Shown one piece after another: positions 16,622-26,227 of a stretch of 64,000 nucleotides of DNA. The notes under the pieces are model-generated. The model did no database searches, had not been told where the DNA came from, and worked only from the letters and a program-made list of their open reading frames with translations. The translations under genes were made by a program, and so were the position numbers. How positions within the stretch are numbered: position 1 is the stretch's first letter; each line of letters begins with the position of its first letter. Origin of the DNA: Pedobacter sp. D749 (GTDB lineage Bacteria > Bacteroidota > Bacteroidia > Sphingobacteriales > Sphingobacteriaceae); NCBI RefSeq assembly GCF_019317285.1, contig NZ_CP079218.1, forward strand, positions 3,410,001 through 3,474,000, written 5' to 3'.

Positions 16622-19600
16622 TTATTTGAATTTAAAATTAAAATTAACCCCAAACGTACGCGTTGCAGGCAATGAAGCTCCTTCTATACCAGCATAACCC
16701 AGTGTGGGCGAAAACTGCGACTCAGGATCGATATTCTTACTGTATTTAAGCAGGGTAAATAGGTTTCGGGCCACCAAATCAATCCCAATATTGCTAAAAG
16801 GTGTCCTTTTTAAAAAGTTATTGTTAAAAGTATAGCCCAATGTGGCCTGTCTTAACTTAATAAAACTACCATTGAGTACCGATAATGCGGAAATATTGGT
16901 GGCCAGTTCGGGGTAATAGGCATAAGCAGGAACGTTAATGGTATTTTTTTGCCCATTTTCCAATACCCCATCGGCTACAATACCTGTTTCTCTACCCACC
17001 AGAGTGGCCTTATTTAAGCCAAGCACGTAGCTGTAATATTCTGTTGCGGATAGGATTTTATTGCCGAAGCGGTAATCGATCAAAAAAGAAAAACTAAACT
17101 GTTTATAATTAAAACTGTTGGTTATACCACCGTACAAAGTAGGCATTGTGCCGCCCATTGGAATAAAATTACCCCGTTTAGGGATGCCATCTGATCCGAT
17201 GATCATGTTGCCACTGGCATCACGCAAATAATCGTAAGCCATAACCTGGGTAATCGGTTTACCAACTACCAATGCAGTATTGGCATTTAATGGCCTATAA
17301 GTACCTGTTAGCGTATAATTACTATTGCCATCAATGGAGAGTAGTGTATTTTTTACCTTAGTAAGGTTAAGATTAATCTGCCACTTGCTGGTTGTGGTAA
17401 GGATTGGGGTGTATCCTAAAGCAAGCTCAATTCCTGCATTACGGGTTTCACCAAGATTAACGTAAGCCGAGGTAAAACCTGTGGTAACCGACTGTTTTGC
17501 ATTAATAATTTCATTGTGCGTAACGCGATTAAAATAAGTAAAATCAATATCCAACCTGCTGTTAAAAAACTTAAGGTCTAAGCCAGCTTCTATTTCATTT
17601 AAGGTGAAGGGTTTTAAATTGTAGTTAGGTAAATCGCTGGAAAAGCCGCCAACAGGAATACCATTCACCTGATCATCTACTGTATAATAAATTTGTGTGG
17701 TATAAGGAACGATAGGTTCGCCGCTGGTTTTGGCAAAATCAACGCGCAGTTTACCAAAATTCAGAGCTTTTAATTTCAACAGATCTGAAAAAATAAAACT
17801 GCCCGATACCCCTGGCACAAAAATCCCACGGTTATTGGCAGGCAAGGTTGAATAGATATCGTACCGACCCGTAACTGAGAAATTAAGAAAATGCTGATAA
17901 CTCAGGTCAGCTGTGTAATAAGCAGATTCTGTTACGATTCTAGAGATAGCTAATGTTTTGGTACTGGTAATCAGATTTTCGGGAGTATATAAGTAAGGTA
18001 CCTTAAACTGTGAACCTTTTAACTTTTCGCTATTACCTTTTCTTTCACGGTAATTCGCACCCATAGAAAGTTCGAGATTTAATTTATCGCTAAGATTCCG
18101 GGTGGCACTGAACAAGATATCGCTATTTAGTTCAGAGGTACGGTTCTGATCGTAGGCATTCATACCGCCCTGTCGGTTAATAGAAAAAGCAATTCCGGTA
18201 GGCAAAATACTTACCAATTCATCCTTACTCGAATCGTAACCAATTCTTCCCTGAACAGATGCCCAACTGGCCAGTTGATACTTCAGCACTGCGGATGAAA
18301 TGTAACGGTTGCGGCTGGCATGATCAGCTTGTTTATTCATCAAAAAATATGGATTGGTTTTGTATTCATCGGCATTCCAGCGACTTTCGAAACCTGTTTT
18401 CGCATCAAAACCGGGTGCCAGAATAGATTGATCCAGGCTGGTAGCCAGGGCAGAAATTCCATAATTAGGATTTAATGGACCATCACTTAAGTAACTCTTG
18501 TTTTTATTCCATTCGTAAATATAATTGCCTGTTAAACTCAACAATATTTTAGGGCTTAAAGCCACTGTGCCATAAAAATTTAACGTTTTACGGTTTAGTG
18601 CGCCATTGCTTAAAATAGAATTGTAATCTAAATTAGAAACAGAAACACGATAGTTATTCTTTGTATTTCCGCCAACAAGTGAAAGTGTATTGGTAAATGC
18701 CGGAGCAATACGATAAAAAGTCTGGATGTTATTTTTAACAGGAGTGTAAGGTCGCATAGAACCATCTACCTGAGGAGTTAATTTGCCGTCCATCATTTCT
18801 CCCCAGCTTAACAAACCTGTTGAAATGGCATTATACAAATCGGCAGGACGTTTGTTCTGAGTCCCTTGCCCGTATAAATATTGAAAATCGGTTGAGTTAA
18901 CAGGAACATCGAAAGCCAGGTTGGTATTGTATTCAAATTTAGCTTTAGTATTTTCTCCTCCACTTTTAAGGTTAATCAGGATCACACCATTGGCGGCCCT
19001 CGCCCCATATAAAGCTGAAGCTGCCGAACCTTTTAATATGGTTATTGTTTCAATATCGTCTGGATTAATATTACTGATCCCATCACCATAGTCGGCACCA
19101 CCATACTCGTTAGCACTTCCCCTGATGCTATTATCAATGGGTACACCATTTACGATAAATAATGGAGAGGTGGCAGTCATACTCGAAACACCCCTAATGA
19201 GCACACGCGCAGCAGACCCAGGGCCACCGTTTACACCTGTAATATTTAGTCCGGCCACCCTCCCCTGCAGTGCCATAATCAGATTACTTTCTCTTGCTTT
19301 GGTAATAGATGAGCCTTTAATAGTGGTAAGGGCGTAACCCACCTTACGGTTATCCTTTTCGATGCCCAAAGCCGTAATTACCACTTCTTTTAAAAAACGG
19401 ACACTATCTGTTTCCATCCCTCCTCCATTTTTTCTAATTACAATGAGATGATTGGGCAGCAAGGAATAAGTGTAACCACTGTTAAGCAAAAGTTGATCAA
19501 TTACTTTTACAGCTTCCTCTTTTTCTACCTTGATGGATACCTGATGTTTAGGAATTTTGGATTCGCTGTAAGCGAAATGATAAACAGTTTGCTGCTGTAT

Positions 19601-19720
19601 AGCTTCTACAACCTGCTCAAAATTTGCCCCATTAAAATTTAAGGTAACTTTAGTTTGCGCAAATGCACATAGCGGAAAAATCAATCCAATTAACAATATA
19701 ATCCGCTGCACAAAATTCAT
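16622..19720 (-). CDS. SusC/RagA-type TonB-dependent transporter with STN domain
   Basis: A 1032-residue outer-membrane transporter/transducer. After a signal peptide (LIGLIFPLCAFAQ), residues ~24-100 form an STN domain (FEQVVEAIQQQTVYHFAYSE; NHLIVIRK), which interacts with a FecR-type anti-sigma factor. The plug follows almost at once (VVITALGIEK; ALQGRVAGLNITG; VLIRGVSSM; PLFIVNGVPID), then the barrel ending FGVNFNFKFK. The carboxypeptidase-D-like regulatory domain that usually lies between STN and plug in SusC proteins is missing. Located downstream of FecR and sigma genes, it is presumably the receptor of that signalling system. Confidence 0.93.
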   Translation of the reverse strand: MNFVQRIILLIGLIFPLCAFAQTKVTLNFNGANFEQVVEAIQQQTVYHFAYSESKIPKHQVSIKVEKEEAVKVIDQLLLNSGYTYSLLPNHLIVIRKNGGGMETDSVRFLKEVVITALGIEKDNRKVGYALTTIKGSSITKARESNLIMALQGRVAGLNITGVNGGPGSAARVLIRGVSSMTATSPLFIVNGVPIDNSIRGSANEYGGADYGDGISNINPDDIETITILKGSAASALYGARAANGVILINLKSGGENTKAKFEYNTNLAFDVPVNSTDFQYLYGQGTQNKRPADLYNAISTGLLSWGEMMDGKLTPQVDGSMRPYTPVKNNIQTFYRIAPAFTNTLSLVGGNTKNNYRVSVSNLDYNSILSNGALNRKTLNFYGTVALSPKILLSLTGNYIYEWNKNKSYLSDGPLNPNYGISALATSLDQSILAPGFDAKTGFESRWNADEYKTNPYFLMNKQADHASRNRYISSAVLKYQLASWASVQGRIGYDSSKDELVSILPTGIAFSINRQGGMNAYDQNRTSELNSDILFSATRNLSDKLNLELSMGANYRERKGNSEKLKGSQFKVPYLYTPENLITSTKTLAISRIVTESAYYTADLSYQHFLNFSVTGRYDIYSTLPANNRGIFVPGVSGSFIFSDLLKLKALNFGKLRVDFAKTSGEPIVPYTTQIYYTVDDQVNGIPVGGFSSDLPNYNLKPFTLNEIEAGLDLKFFNSRLDIDFTYFNRVTHNEIINAKQSVTTGFTSAYVNLGETRNAGIELALGYTPILTTTSKWQINLNLTKVKNTLLSIDGNSNYTLTGTYRPLNANTALVVGKPITQVMAYDYLRDASGNMIIGSDGIPKRGNFIPMGGTMPTLYGGITNSFNYKQFSFSFLIDYRFGNKILSATEYYSYVLGLNKATLVGRETGIVADGVLENGQKNTINVPAYAYYPELATNISALSVLNGSFIKLRQATLGYTFNNNFLKRTPFSNIGIDLVARNLFTLLKYSKNIDPESQFSPTLGYAGIEGASLPATRTFGVNFNFKFK

Positions 19721-19753
19721 GGCAACAAATATACATGGCTAAAGTATTATGTG

Positions 19754-20767
19754 CTAACGGTAGATATACACATTTTTGCCATTTACCGAATAATTGAAGT
19801 TTTCGATGAGTTTTAGCACCTCTAATGCTTCCTCAAGTGTTTCTTTATCAACATGCCCAGTAAACCTCACGGCTTTAAGTTCAGGTGTTTTAAAGGCTAT
19901 TTTGATCCCATACCAACGCTCAAAAAGTTTAGCAATTTCCTCAAAACTATTGTTTTTGTAAATAAGCTCGTGGTTTGTCCATGCCGTTTCCAAAATACGT
20001 TCAGTCCCGGTGCCATTAAAGTAGCTAAGTTGGCTCATGCTTGCTTTATCACCAGCCAATGTGAATTTATCATTTGGCTTTAAGATAAAAGTTTGTTTGA
20101 TATTATTTTTAAGGGAAATAGATACCTTTCCCCTGATTAAGGTGGTTTCGGAGAAAGTATCGTTCGGGTAAGCTTTAACATCAAATGCGGTACCCAGTAC
20201 TTTTACAGCCAATTGTTCGGTATGGACAATAAAAGGGTGTTCAGGATCTTTTTTAACATCAAAAAATGCCTCACCAGATAAGTAAATATCTCTGGTACCG
20301 GCAGTAAAATGTTCCGGGTATTTTAAACTACTCCCCGAATTCATTTTTACAGTAGAGCCATCGGCCAGTACAATGGTTTTAACCTCTGCGGCTTTGGTTA
20401 GCGCTTGTTTTAATTCCAGCTGATCTGTCTTATTGAAGAAAATAGCTTCTCTATTGTATACCAGTGCACCAGCGATAACAATGGCTACAACCGCCGCAAT
20501 TTTTAGCCAGGTACTATAAGGTTTATTTTTGACAACTGTTAAGCCCGGTTCTCCCGGAACTGTAATTTGAGCTTTGATCCGATCAAAAACCTGATCAATA
20601 TTTTCATCCTCAACCGTTTCACCATTAAAGTAAGTTTGTAACAGTTCGTACTCCGTTCTATGCGATGCACTGCCAGCTAAAACAGATTTAAGTTCTACAG
20701 ATTCATCCGGCGAAATTTCACCGGCCAATTGTTTTCCAAGCAATTCTGTAAATCTTTGATCTGTCAT
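19754..20767 (-). CDS. FecR-family anti-sigma factor
   Basis: A 337-residue inner-membrane regulator with a short cytoplasmic N-terminal domain that would bind the sigma factor, one transmembrane helix at about 87-104 (LKIAAVVAIVIAGALVY), a periplasmic FecR domain (VLADGSTVKMNSGSSLKYP; GEAFFDVKKD; TAFDVKAYP), and a C-terminal DUF4974 domain (about 265-337) that would contact the STN domain of the transporter. It lies between the sigma and SusC genes, the standard order for surface signalling. Confidence 0.95.
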   Translation of the reverse strand: MTDQRFTELLGKQLAGEISPDESVELKSVLAGSASHRTEYELLQTYFNGETVEDENIDQVFDRIKAQITVPGEPGLTVVKNKPYSTWLKIAAVVAIVIAGALVYNREAIFFNKTDQLELKQALTKAAEVKTIVLADGSTVKMNSGSSLKYPEHFTAGTRDIYLSGEAFFDVKKDPEHPFIVHTEQLAVKVLGTAFDVKAYPNDTFSETTLIRGKVSISLKNNIKQTFILKPNDKFTLAGDKASMSQLSYFNGTGTERILETAWTNHELIYKNNSFEEIAKLFERWYGIKIAFKTPELKAVRFTGHVDKETLEEALEVLKLIENFNYSVNGKNVYIYR

Positions 20768-20804
20768 TTTTTTTCCGTGCCTTTATTGTATGTTCCTTTT
20801 TCTG

Positions 20805-21455
20805 TTAAAATTGCCTACAAAAAATAAAAAAAGATAAAGTACCCGCTAAGATAATCAGGGAGATCATTTTTCCAAGTTTTTTTCCATCGGTTCCCTTATC
20901 GTTTAAGGGCTGTAATGCCATACGGAGTTTCGCAATGGCCCTGAATAATTGCGTTTGCACAGTTCTGGGTGAGATATTCAACAGTTCTGCCACTTCTTTA
21001 TACTTCATCCCGCTTTCTTTTATTAACCTGAAAACAGTAGCTGCCTGTGGCGCCAAACTTGCAATGGCATGGTCGAGTTGTTGATGCAGTTCTTTAGTTT
21101 CGAGAATGTATTCTGGTGTATGAGTTGACACCGAAATATTATCCTCTTCATCAACTAAATCGATAAACGTAATGGAAGAATTTTTTTTAAGGTATTTAAG
21201 CGATTGATTTTTTACTGCAATAAAAAAATAACTTTCGGGATTTAAAACAGGAGTACTTGTCGACCGGTTTTCCCAGCATTTCACAAATATTTCGGCTACA
21301 AGATCTTCAGCAACCTGTTTATCATTCACATAATAAATGGAAAATTTGATTAACCTAGTGTATAGAAAGCGGTAAAGTTGCTCAAAAGATTTTATATCAT
21401 CCTCAAGGCAAATCTTATTCCATAAAACGACTAGATCTGGCTTAGCTGCTTTCAA
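20805..21455 (-). CDS. ECF RNA polymerase sigma factor with hydrophobic C-terminal tail
   Basis: A 216-residue group IV sigma-70 factor. Region 2 is at about 20-90 (FEQLYRFLYTRL; AEDLVAEIFVKCWE) and region 4 at about 125-185 (MKYKEVAELLNISPRTVQTQ). After region 4 the protein has a lysine-containing linker and a hydrophobic end, MISLIILAGTLSFFIFCRQF, which could be a membrane anchor. It heads the FecR-SusC-SusD operon, whose transcription it probably drives when ligand is sensed, and is divergent from the ROK gene. Confidence 0.94.
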   Translation of the reverse strand: MKAAKPDLVVLWNKICLEDDIKSFEQLYRFLYTRLIKFSIYYVNDKQVAEDLVAEIFVKCWENRSTSTPVLNPESYFFIAVKNQSLKYLKKNSSITFIDLVDEEDNISVSTHTPEYILETKELHQQLDHAIASLAPQAATVFRLIKESGMKYKEVAELLNISPRTVQTQLFRAIAKLRMALQPLNDKGTDGKKLGKMISLIILAGTLSFFIFCRQF

Positions 21456-21475
21456 CTTGGTTAGTTTGATTGAAT

Positions 21476-21483
21476 CAAATGTA
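21476..21483 (-). promoter_or_regulatory. -7 box of the sigma factor gene
   Basis: TACATTTG on the minus strand, 21 bases upstream of the sigma start, matches TAnnTTTG. No TTG is found at the -33 distance. The divergent interval 21456-21606 would also hold the start signal of the ROK gene, which I could not identify. Confidence 0.5.
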
Positions 21484-21606
21484 AGGTAATAAAAAATATT
21501 TCATAAAAAAATCTTCCTGCTGTAGGCAATTTAACAAAAAAAAGACTCTTCATTAGGTGCCACAATAAGGCACAAACCAATTATAGATCTATTGAAGCAG
21601 AAAACG

Positions 21607-22497
21607 ATGAATAAAAACAAATATGTACTGGGCATTGATATCGGCGGCTCGCACATTACAGCGGCGGTAATAGATATGCAGCAGCGCAATATCCTTAAAA
21701 GTTCCTTTACACGTGAGCGCGTAGACTCTCATGGCTCAACAGAAAAGATTATCCACACCTGGTGCAATGTAATTAAAGCAGCTTATAAAAAGGCAGATAT
21801 CCAAATTGGCTGTTTAGGCATTGCAATGCCAGGGCCTTTCGATTATGATAACGGTATTTCTTACATTGCTGGCAATGACAAATATGCTGCATTTTATGGC
21901 CTGAATGTAAAAGAAATGCTGGCCAGTGAACTGCAGATTAACAGCGATCAGATTTTAATGAGCAACGATGCTGCCTGCTTTTTAGCCGGAGAGGTGTTTG
22001 CAGGTGAAGCACGAGCCTACCAAAACCTGGTTGGCATTACCCTGGGTACCGGACTCGGAAGTGCCGTGTGTAAAGAAGGAAAAATTACCGATGCCAACCT
22101 TTGGTGCTCTTCTTTTTTGAATGGTATAGCAGAAGATTACCTTTCTACCCGTTGGTTTTTAAAGCGTTATTATGAACTCACAGGTTTAAATATCCTAAAC
22201 GTTCGCGAACTGACCTTGCTTTATGAGGAGAACCAGACGGTGCGGAAAATATTTACAGAATTTAGCCATAATCTTGGCCTTTTCCTTAAAGATTTTCAAC
22301 AAGATCACGTAGTAGAGGCAATTGTGATTGGCGGTAACATTGCCAATGCTTCCAGCCGGTTTTTATCTAATGTGATTAAATACCTTGAGTCGCAGGGAAT
22401 CAATACACCTATTCATATATCCAGGCTGAATGAAGATGCAGCATTAGTTGGTGCTGCGGGTTGTTGGGCAGTAGGTGCCGCTAACCTAACCGAATGA
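21607..22497 (+). CDS. ROK-family sugar kinase-like protein
   Basis: A 296-residue actin-like ATPase-fold protein. The phosphate-binding motif GIDIGGSHIT is at 9-18, the probable catalytic aspartate is D121 (MSNDAACFLAGE), and LGTGLGSAV is the second phosphate motif. ROK proteins include glucokinases, N-acetylglucosamine/N-acetylmannosamine kinases and repressors; there is no DNA-binding domain here, so a kinase is more likely. The usual zinc motif CxCGxxGCxE is absent. ATG 21607 is chosen over TTG 21592. Beside an Endo H-like gene, phosphorylation of a released amino sugar or hexose is plausible but unproved. Confidence 0.87.
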   Translation: MNKNKYVLGIDIGGSHITAAVIDMQQRNILKSSFTRERVDSHGSTEKIIHTWCNVIKAAYKKADIQIGCLGIAMPGPFDYDNGISYIAGNDKYAAFYGLNVKEMLASELQINSDQILMSNDAACFLAGEVFAGEARAYQNLVGITLGTGLGSAVCKEGKITDANLWCSSFLNGIAEDYLSTRWFLKRYYELTGLNILNVRELTLLYEENQTVRKIFTEFSHNLGLFLKDFQQDHVVEAIVIGGNIANASSRFLSNVIKYLESQGINTPIHISRLNEDAALVGAAGCWAVGAANLTE

Positions 22498-23099
22498 ATT
22501 TGATTTTGATTACATATTACACTGCAAGCCAGAGGTAATTTATTGTAAAAAATAACCATATTATTAAGTAATCCCACAGCTGATTTTGATTGATGATTAG
22601 GAAATGGAGTTTCTGAGCTTTTGGCCACTACACTCCCGCTTTCCATTACAAGTCCTCGCTGCGCTGTGGGCTTTTCATTCCAATCAGGTTTATGTACAAA
22701 GTTTTGTGCCTTGAAACCAAACCGTTGTTCAATAAACCTGACAGCAGCGAGCATCACGATTTTTCATCGTGATAAAGCGGATGGCAGGACAACAGTACCT
22801 ATGGAATACTGACATTCATTTCCAAAAAACACTGTTATTATGATTAATATTTTCGATTTAGTTTAAGCGTCTTCTACTGCACTGCTATGGATTAACTCAG
22901 GGCAATTTAATCAGTCAATGATATCGAAATGGAGAAATCTAAAAGATGCAGCAATCACTTCAAGAAAAAATATTTTAAAATATTTCAATTTGATTGTAGG
23001 CAATTTGTGTAAGCAAAATACTCTTATCTATAAAACAGTCCGGACGGAATCCGGAAGGCGGCAAACAATTAACCAAATACTTATTCAAAATTATTCATA
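22498..23099. other. Intergenic region with a nested palindrome
   Basis: No gene is supported; frames at 22413, 22621 and 22918 lack any recognisable features. The main structure is the nested inverted repeat at 22655-22751. An ATCACGAT...ATCGTGAT hairpin follows at about 22753-22773. Bases 22820-23099 are AT-rich upstream sequence of the SusC gene without a clear promoter. Confidence 0.6.
22655..22751. repeat. Nested inverted repeat element
   Basis: The outer arms CTCGCTG (22655-22661) and CAGCGAG (22745-22751) enclose inner arms TCAGGTTTAT (22684-22693) and ATAAACCTGA (22732-22741), both perfect. A related TCAGGTTTA...CCTGATT pair occurs near 61197-61265. Confidence 0.75.
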
Positions 23100-26000
23100 A
23101 TGAATATGAAAAAATCTCTACAGCTCACATGCTTATTGCTTTATGCATCGGCAGGTCTGTATGCAGCTACACCAGCAGATCATTTTAAACGTGCAGTTTC
23201 TTATCATTCCGTTTATCAGGATGTAATTAAAGGAACGGTAAAAGATGAAACCGGTAAACCGGTACCCGGCGTTACCATTACCATTAAAGGTGCACAAGGT
23301 GGAACACAAACTAATACTTCTGGCCAATATAGCATTGGAGCTAAAACAGGTGATGTTTTGGTATTCTCGTTTATAGGTTACCAGAGCAAAGAAATTACCG
23401 TTGGTACACAAAGCACCCTTGATGTATCGTTAACTCCAGATTCTAAAAACCTCGAAACCGTAGTGGTAACGGCATTGGGGATAAAAAGATCAGAAAAATC
23501 TTTAACATATACTACCCAACAGGTATCTGGCGAGGAACTGAATAAAGTGAAAAGCCCCAACCTGGTAAATTCATTAAATGGTAAAGTTGCCGGCATGACG
23601 ATCAGTCCGAGTTCTTCGGGTGTTGGTGGTTCAGCCAAGGTAATTTTAAGGGGAAGCCGTTCGGTAAGCGGCAATAACCAGCCTTTATATGTAATTGATG
23701 GGGTGCCTATCAGCAATAACGGTAATGCCAATGCGCAACAGAACAGTATTTTTGGTGGCGGCCAGGACGGTGGCGATGGGATATCGAATTTAAACCCCGA
23801 TGATATTGAAAGTTTAACCGTGCTGGAAGGTGCATCTGCAGCAGCACTTTATGGTAGCCAGGCACAGAATGGTGTAATTTTAATTACCACTAAACAAGGT
23901 AAAGCAGGTAAAACACAGATCGGTTTTTCGTCGAGTTTAACTTTTGATAAAATAGCTTACAAACCCGAATTTCAAAACAGTTATGGCCCTGCATCTACTA
24001 CCACCAGAGACAGCTGGGGAGCAGCAATTAACAACACTACTGATAACCTTGATCAGTTTTTCCAGACTGGAACAAACGCAACCAATTCAATCAATTTTTC
24101 TGGCGGATCTGAAATTGCCCAAACTTATTTTTCTTATGCCAATACTTATGCAAGTGGCATACAGGAAGGTAATAAATTAAACAGGCATAATATTAATTTG
24201 CGTGAAACCGCCAAGTTTCTAAACAACAAATTAACTGTTGATGGAAATGTGAATTATATTAACCAACGCATCAACAATAGCCCATCAATTGGATTGTATA
24301 ACAACCCTTTGGTTGGTCTTTATCTTTTTCCAAGAGGAGTTGATATCACACCTTATAAAGACAATTATCTGCTTGCAGGCAATGTAGGTACTGCCCGTCA
24401 GAACTGGTTAGGTGGCTCTGCAGATATTAACCAGAACCCATGGTTTTTAACCAACCTTAACCCAAACACAGCCATCAGAAACCGCTTTTTATTAAGTGGA
24501 AATGTGAAATATGAATTTACACCTTGGCTAAACCTTCAGGTAAGGGGAAATATAGACCGTACTACTGATGATTTCGAAAACAGACGCTATTCTGGTATCA
24601 ACGGAAACTTTAACTCAAATGGCAAAGGATACTTATCGCAGAATACGCAAACTTTTATCCAAAAATATGCTGATGCGATATTAAATGTAACCGTGCCATT
24701 AAAAGGATCAGACTTTAAGATCAACGGATTAATTGGTGGTAGCATTAACGATCAGAAAACAACGGGATTATCTTTAGCAGGCGATTTAAGTGCGGTTGAT
24801 TTATTTACACCGAATAATACCATTGTAGCAAATGCCGGCACTTATACTTCGGATATATTAAACACAACTAAAGCAAATGATGCTTTCCACAGCCAGTTAC
24901 AAGCCGTATTTGCAAATGCGAATTTATCATATAAAGATTGGGCGTTCTTAACTTTAACAGGTAGAAACGACTGGTCTTCGAACCTTGCATTCACACCAAA
25001 TATTTCCTATTTCTATCCATCGGTAGGTTTGTCATTTATTGTATCTCAAATGGCTAAACTGCCAGAGGCCATTACTTATGCCAAAATAAGAGGTACTTAT
25101 GCTGAGGTGGGTAATGCAGTGCCACCTTACTTAACCTTTATCCAAAATACTTTGGGTAATGGTGGTGCACTTAACATTAACACTAACAGGGCATTTGCTG
25201 AGTTAAAACCAGAAAGAACAAAATCTTTCGAGATTGGAACAGACATGCGTTTTCTGGCCAACCGCTTAAACTTTAGCTTTACCTATTATAAAACAAACAC
25301 CAAAAATCAATACATTCCTGTTAAACCGGCACCTTCTGGCCTTGTGGCTACAGGCTACCTAAATGCAGGCGATGTTCAAAATCAGGGTATACAGTTTACT
25401 TTAGGAGCTGACGTATTAAAAGGCGATGGTCTGAACTGGAATACAGCTATAAATGGATCACTAAACAGAAACAAAATTATTGATGTAGCCGCTTCACAGG
25501 GTCTAAATTCGATAGATTTAACAGGTGGTGGTAATAATGCATATATCTCGCGTATTGCAGCCGGTGGATCTTATGGCGATATTTATGGCTATACTTTGCA
25601 AAGAGATGCTAATGGCCGTATCATATTAAGTGGTGATGGAACAGCTGCAAACCCTTATTTCCCGGTTAAAAGTGGAGATTATAGTCTGATTGCAAATGCA
25701 AACCCTAAATTTCAATTGGGTTGGAATAACAGTTTTAACTATAAAGACTTCAGCTTAAGCTTCCTGGTAGATGGTAAGTTTGGCGGTAAGGTACTTTCAC
25801 TAACCGAAGCATTAATGGATCAGGCTGGTGCCTCAAAAGCATCAGGCGATGCAAGGGCACAAGGCGGTGTTAAAATTGATGGAGTAGATGCCAGCGGAAA
25901 AGCAGTTTCGGCTACCATTAATCCACAAAGCTATTATTCTTTCTTAGGTGATAGAAACGGTGTAACCGGCGAATATGTTTATAGTGCTACTGTTGTGCGC

Positions 26001-26216
26001 CTGCGCGAAGCTTCAATAGGTTACAACTTACCTTTAAAAGGAACATTTAAAAGCATGCGCCTTTCGCTAATTGGTAGAAACTTGTTTTACTTCTATAAAA
26101 AAGCACCTTACGATCCAGAGGTAACCATGTCTACCGGTAATGGTTTATCAGGAATTGACGTTTTTAACCAACCAGTTACCAGAAGTTTTGGTTTTAACCT
26201 TAATGTTTTATTTTAA
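23100..26216 (+). CDS. SusC/RagA-type TonB-dependent transporter
   Basis: A 1038-residue outer-membrane transporter. A signal peptide (about 1-22, ...YASAGLYAA) is followed by the carboxypeptidase-D-like domain (about 42-120: GTVKDETGKPVPGVTI, GDVLVFSFIGYQSKEI), then plug (TVVVTALGIKR; SLNGKVAGM; PLYVIDGVPISN) and barrel. There is no STN domain, unlike the other SusC here. Together with SusD 12 bases downstream it would import oligosaccharides energised by TonB-ExbBD, a complex of which is encoded at 31.4-33.3 kb. Confidence 0.95.
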   Translation: MNMKKSLQLTCLLLYASAGLYAATPADHFKRAVSYHSVYQDVIKGTVKDETGKPVPGVTITIKGAQGGTQTNTSGQYSIGAKTGDVLVFSFIGYQSKEITVGTQSTLDVSLTPDSKNLETVVVTALGIKRSEKSLTYTTQQVSGEELNKVKSPNLVNSLNGKVAGMTISPSSSGVGGSAKVILRGSRSVSGNNQPLYVIDGVPISNNGNANAQQNSIFGGGQDGGDGISNLNPDDIESLTVLEGASAAALYGSQAQNGVILITTKQGKAGKTQIGFSSSLTFDKIAYKPEFQNSYGPASTTTRDSWGAAINNTTDNLDQFFQTGTNATNSINFSGGSEIAQTYFSYANTYASGIQEGNKLNRHNINLRETAKFLNNKLTVDGNVNYINQRINNSPSIGLYNNPLVGLYLFPRGVDITPYKDNYLLAGNVGTARQNWLGGSADINQNPWFLTNLNPNTAIRNRFLLSGNVKYEFTPWLNLQVRGNIDRTTDDFENRRYSGINGNFNSNGKGYLSQNTQTFIQKYADAILNVTVPLKGSDFKINGLIGGSINDQKTTGLSLAGDLSAVDLFTPNNTIVANAGTYTSDILNTTKANDAFHSQLQAVFANANLSYKDWAFLTLTGRNDWSSNLAFTPNISYFYPSVGLSFIVSQMAKLPEAITYAKIRGTYAEVGNAVPPYLTFIQNTLGNGGALNINTNRAFAELKPERTKSFEIGTDMRFLANRLNFSFTYYKTNTKNQYIPVKPAPSGLVATGYLNAGDVQNQGIQFTLGADVLKGDGLNWNTAINGSLNRNKIIDVAASQGLNSIDLTGGGNNAYISRIAAGGSYGDIYGYTLQRDANGRIILSGDGTAANPYFPVKSGDYSLIANANPKFQLGWNNSFNYKDFSLSFLVDGKFGGKVLSLTEALMDQAGASKASGDARAQGGVKIDGVDASGKAVSATINPQSYYSFLGDRNGVTGEYVYSATVVRLREASIGYNLPLKGTFKSMRLSLIGRNLFYFYKKAPYDPEVTMSTGNGLSGIDVFNQPVTRSFGFNLNVLF

Positions 26217-26227
26217 TCCGAACAAAC

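Noticed and set aside
22413..22757. 114-codon minus-strand ORF after the ROK gene
   Set aside because: It overlaps the ROK 3' end and reads through a palindromic repeat; no recognisable domain.
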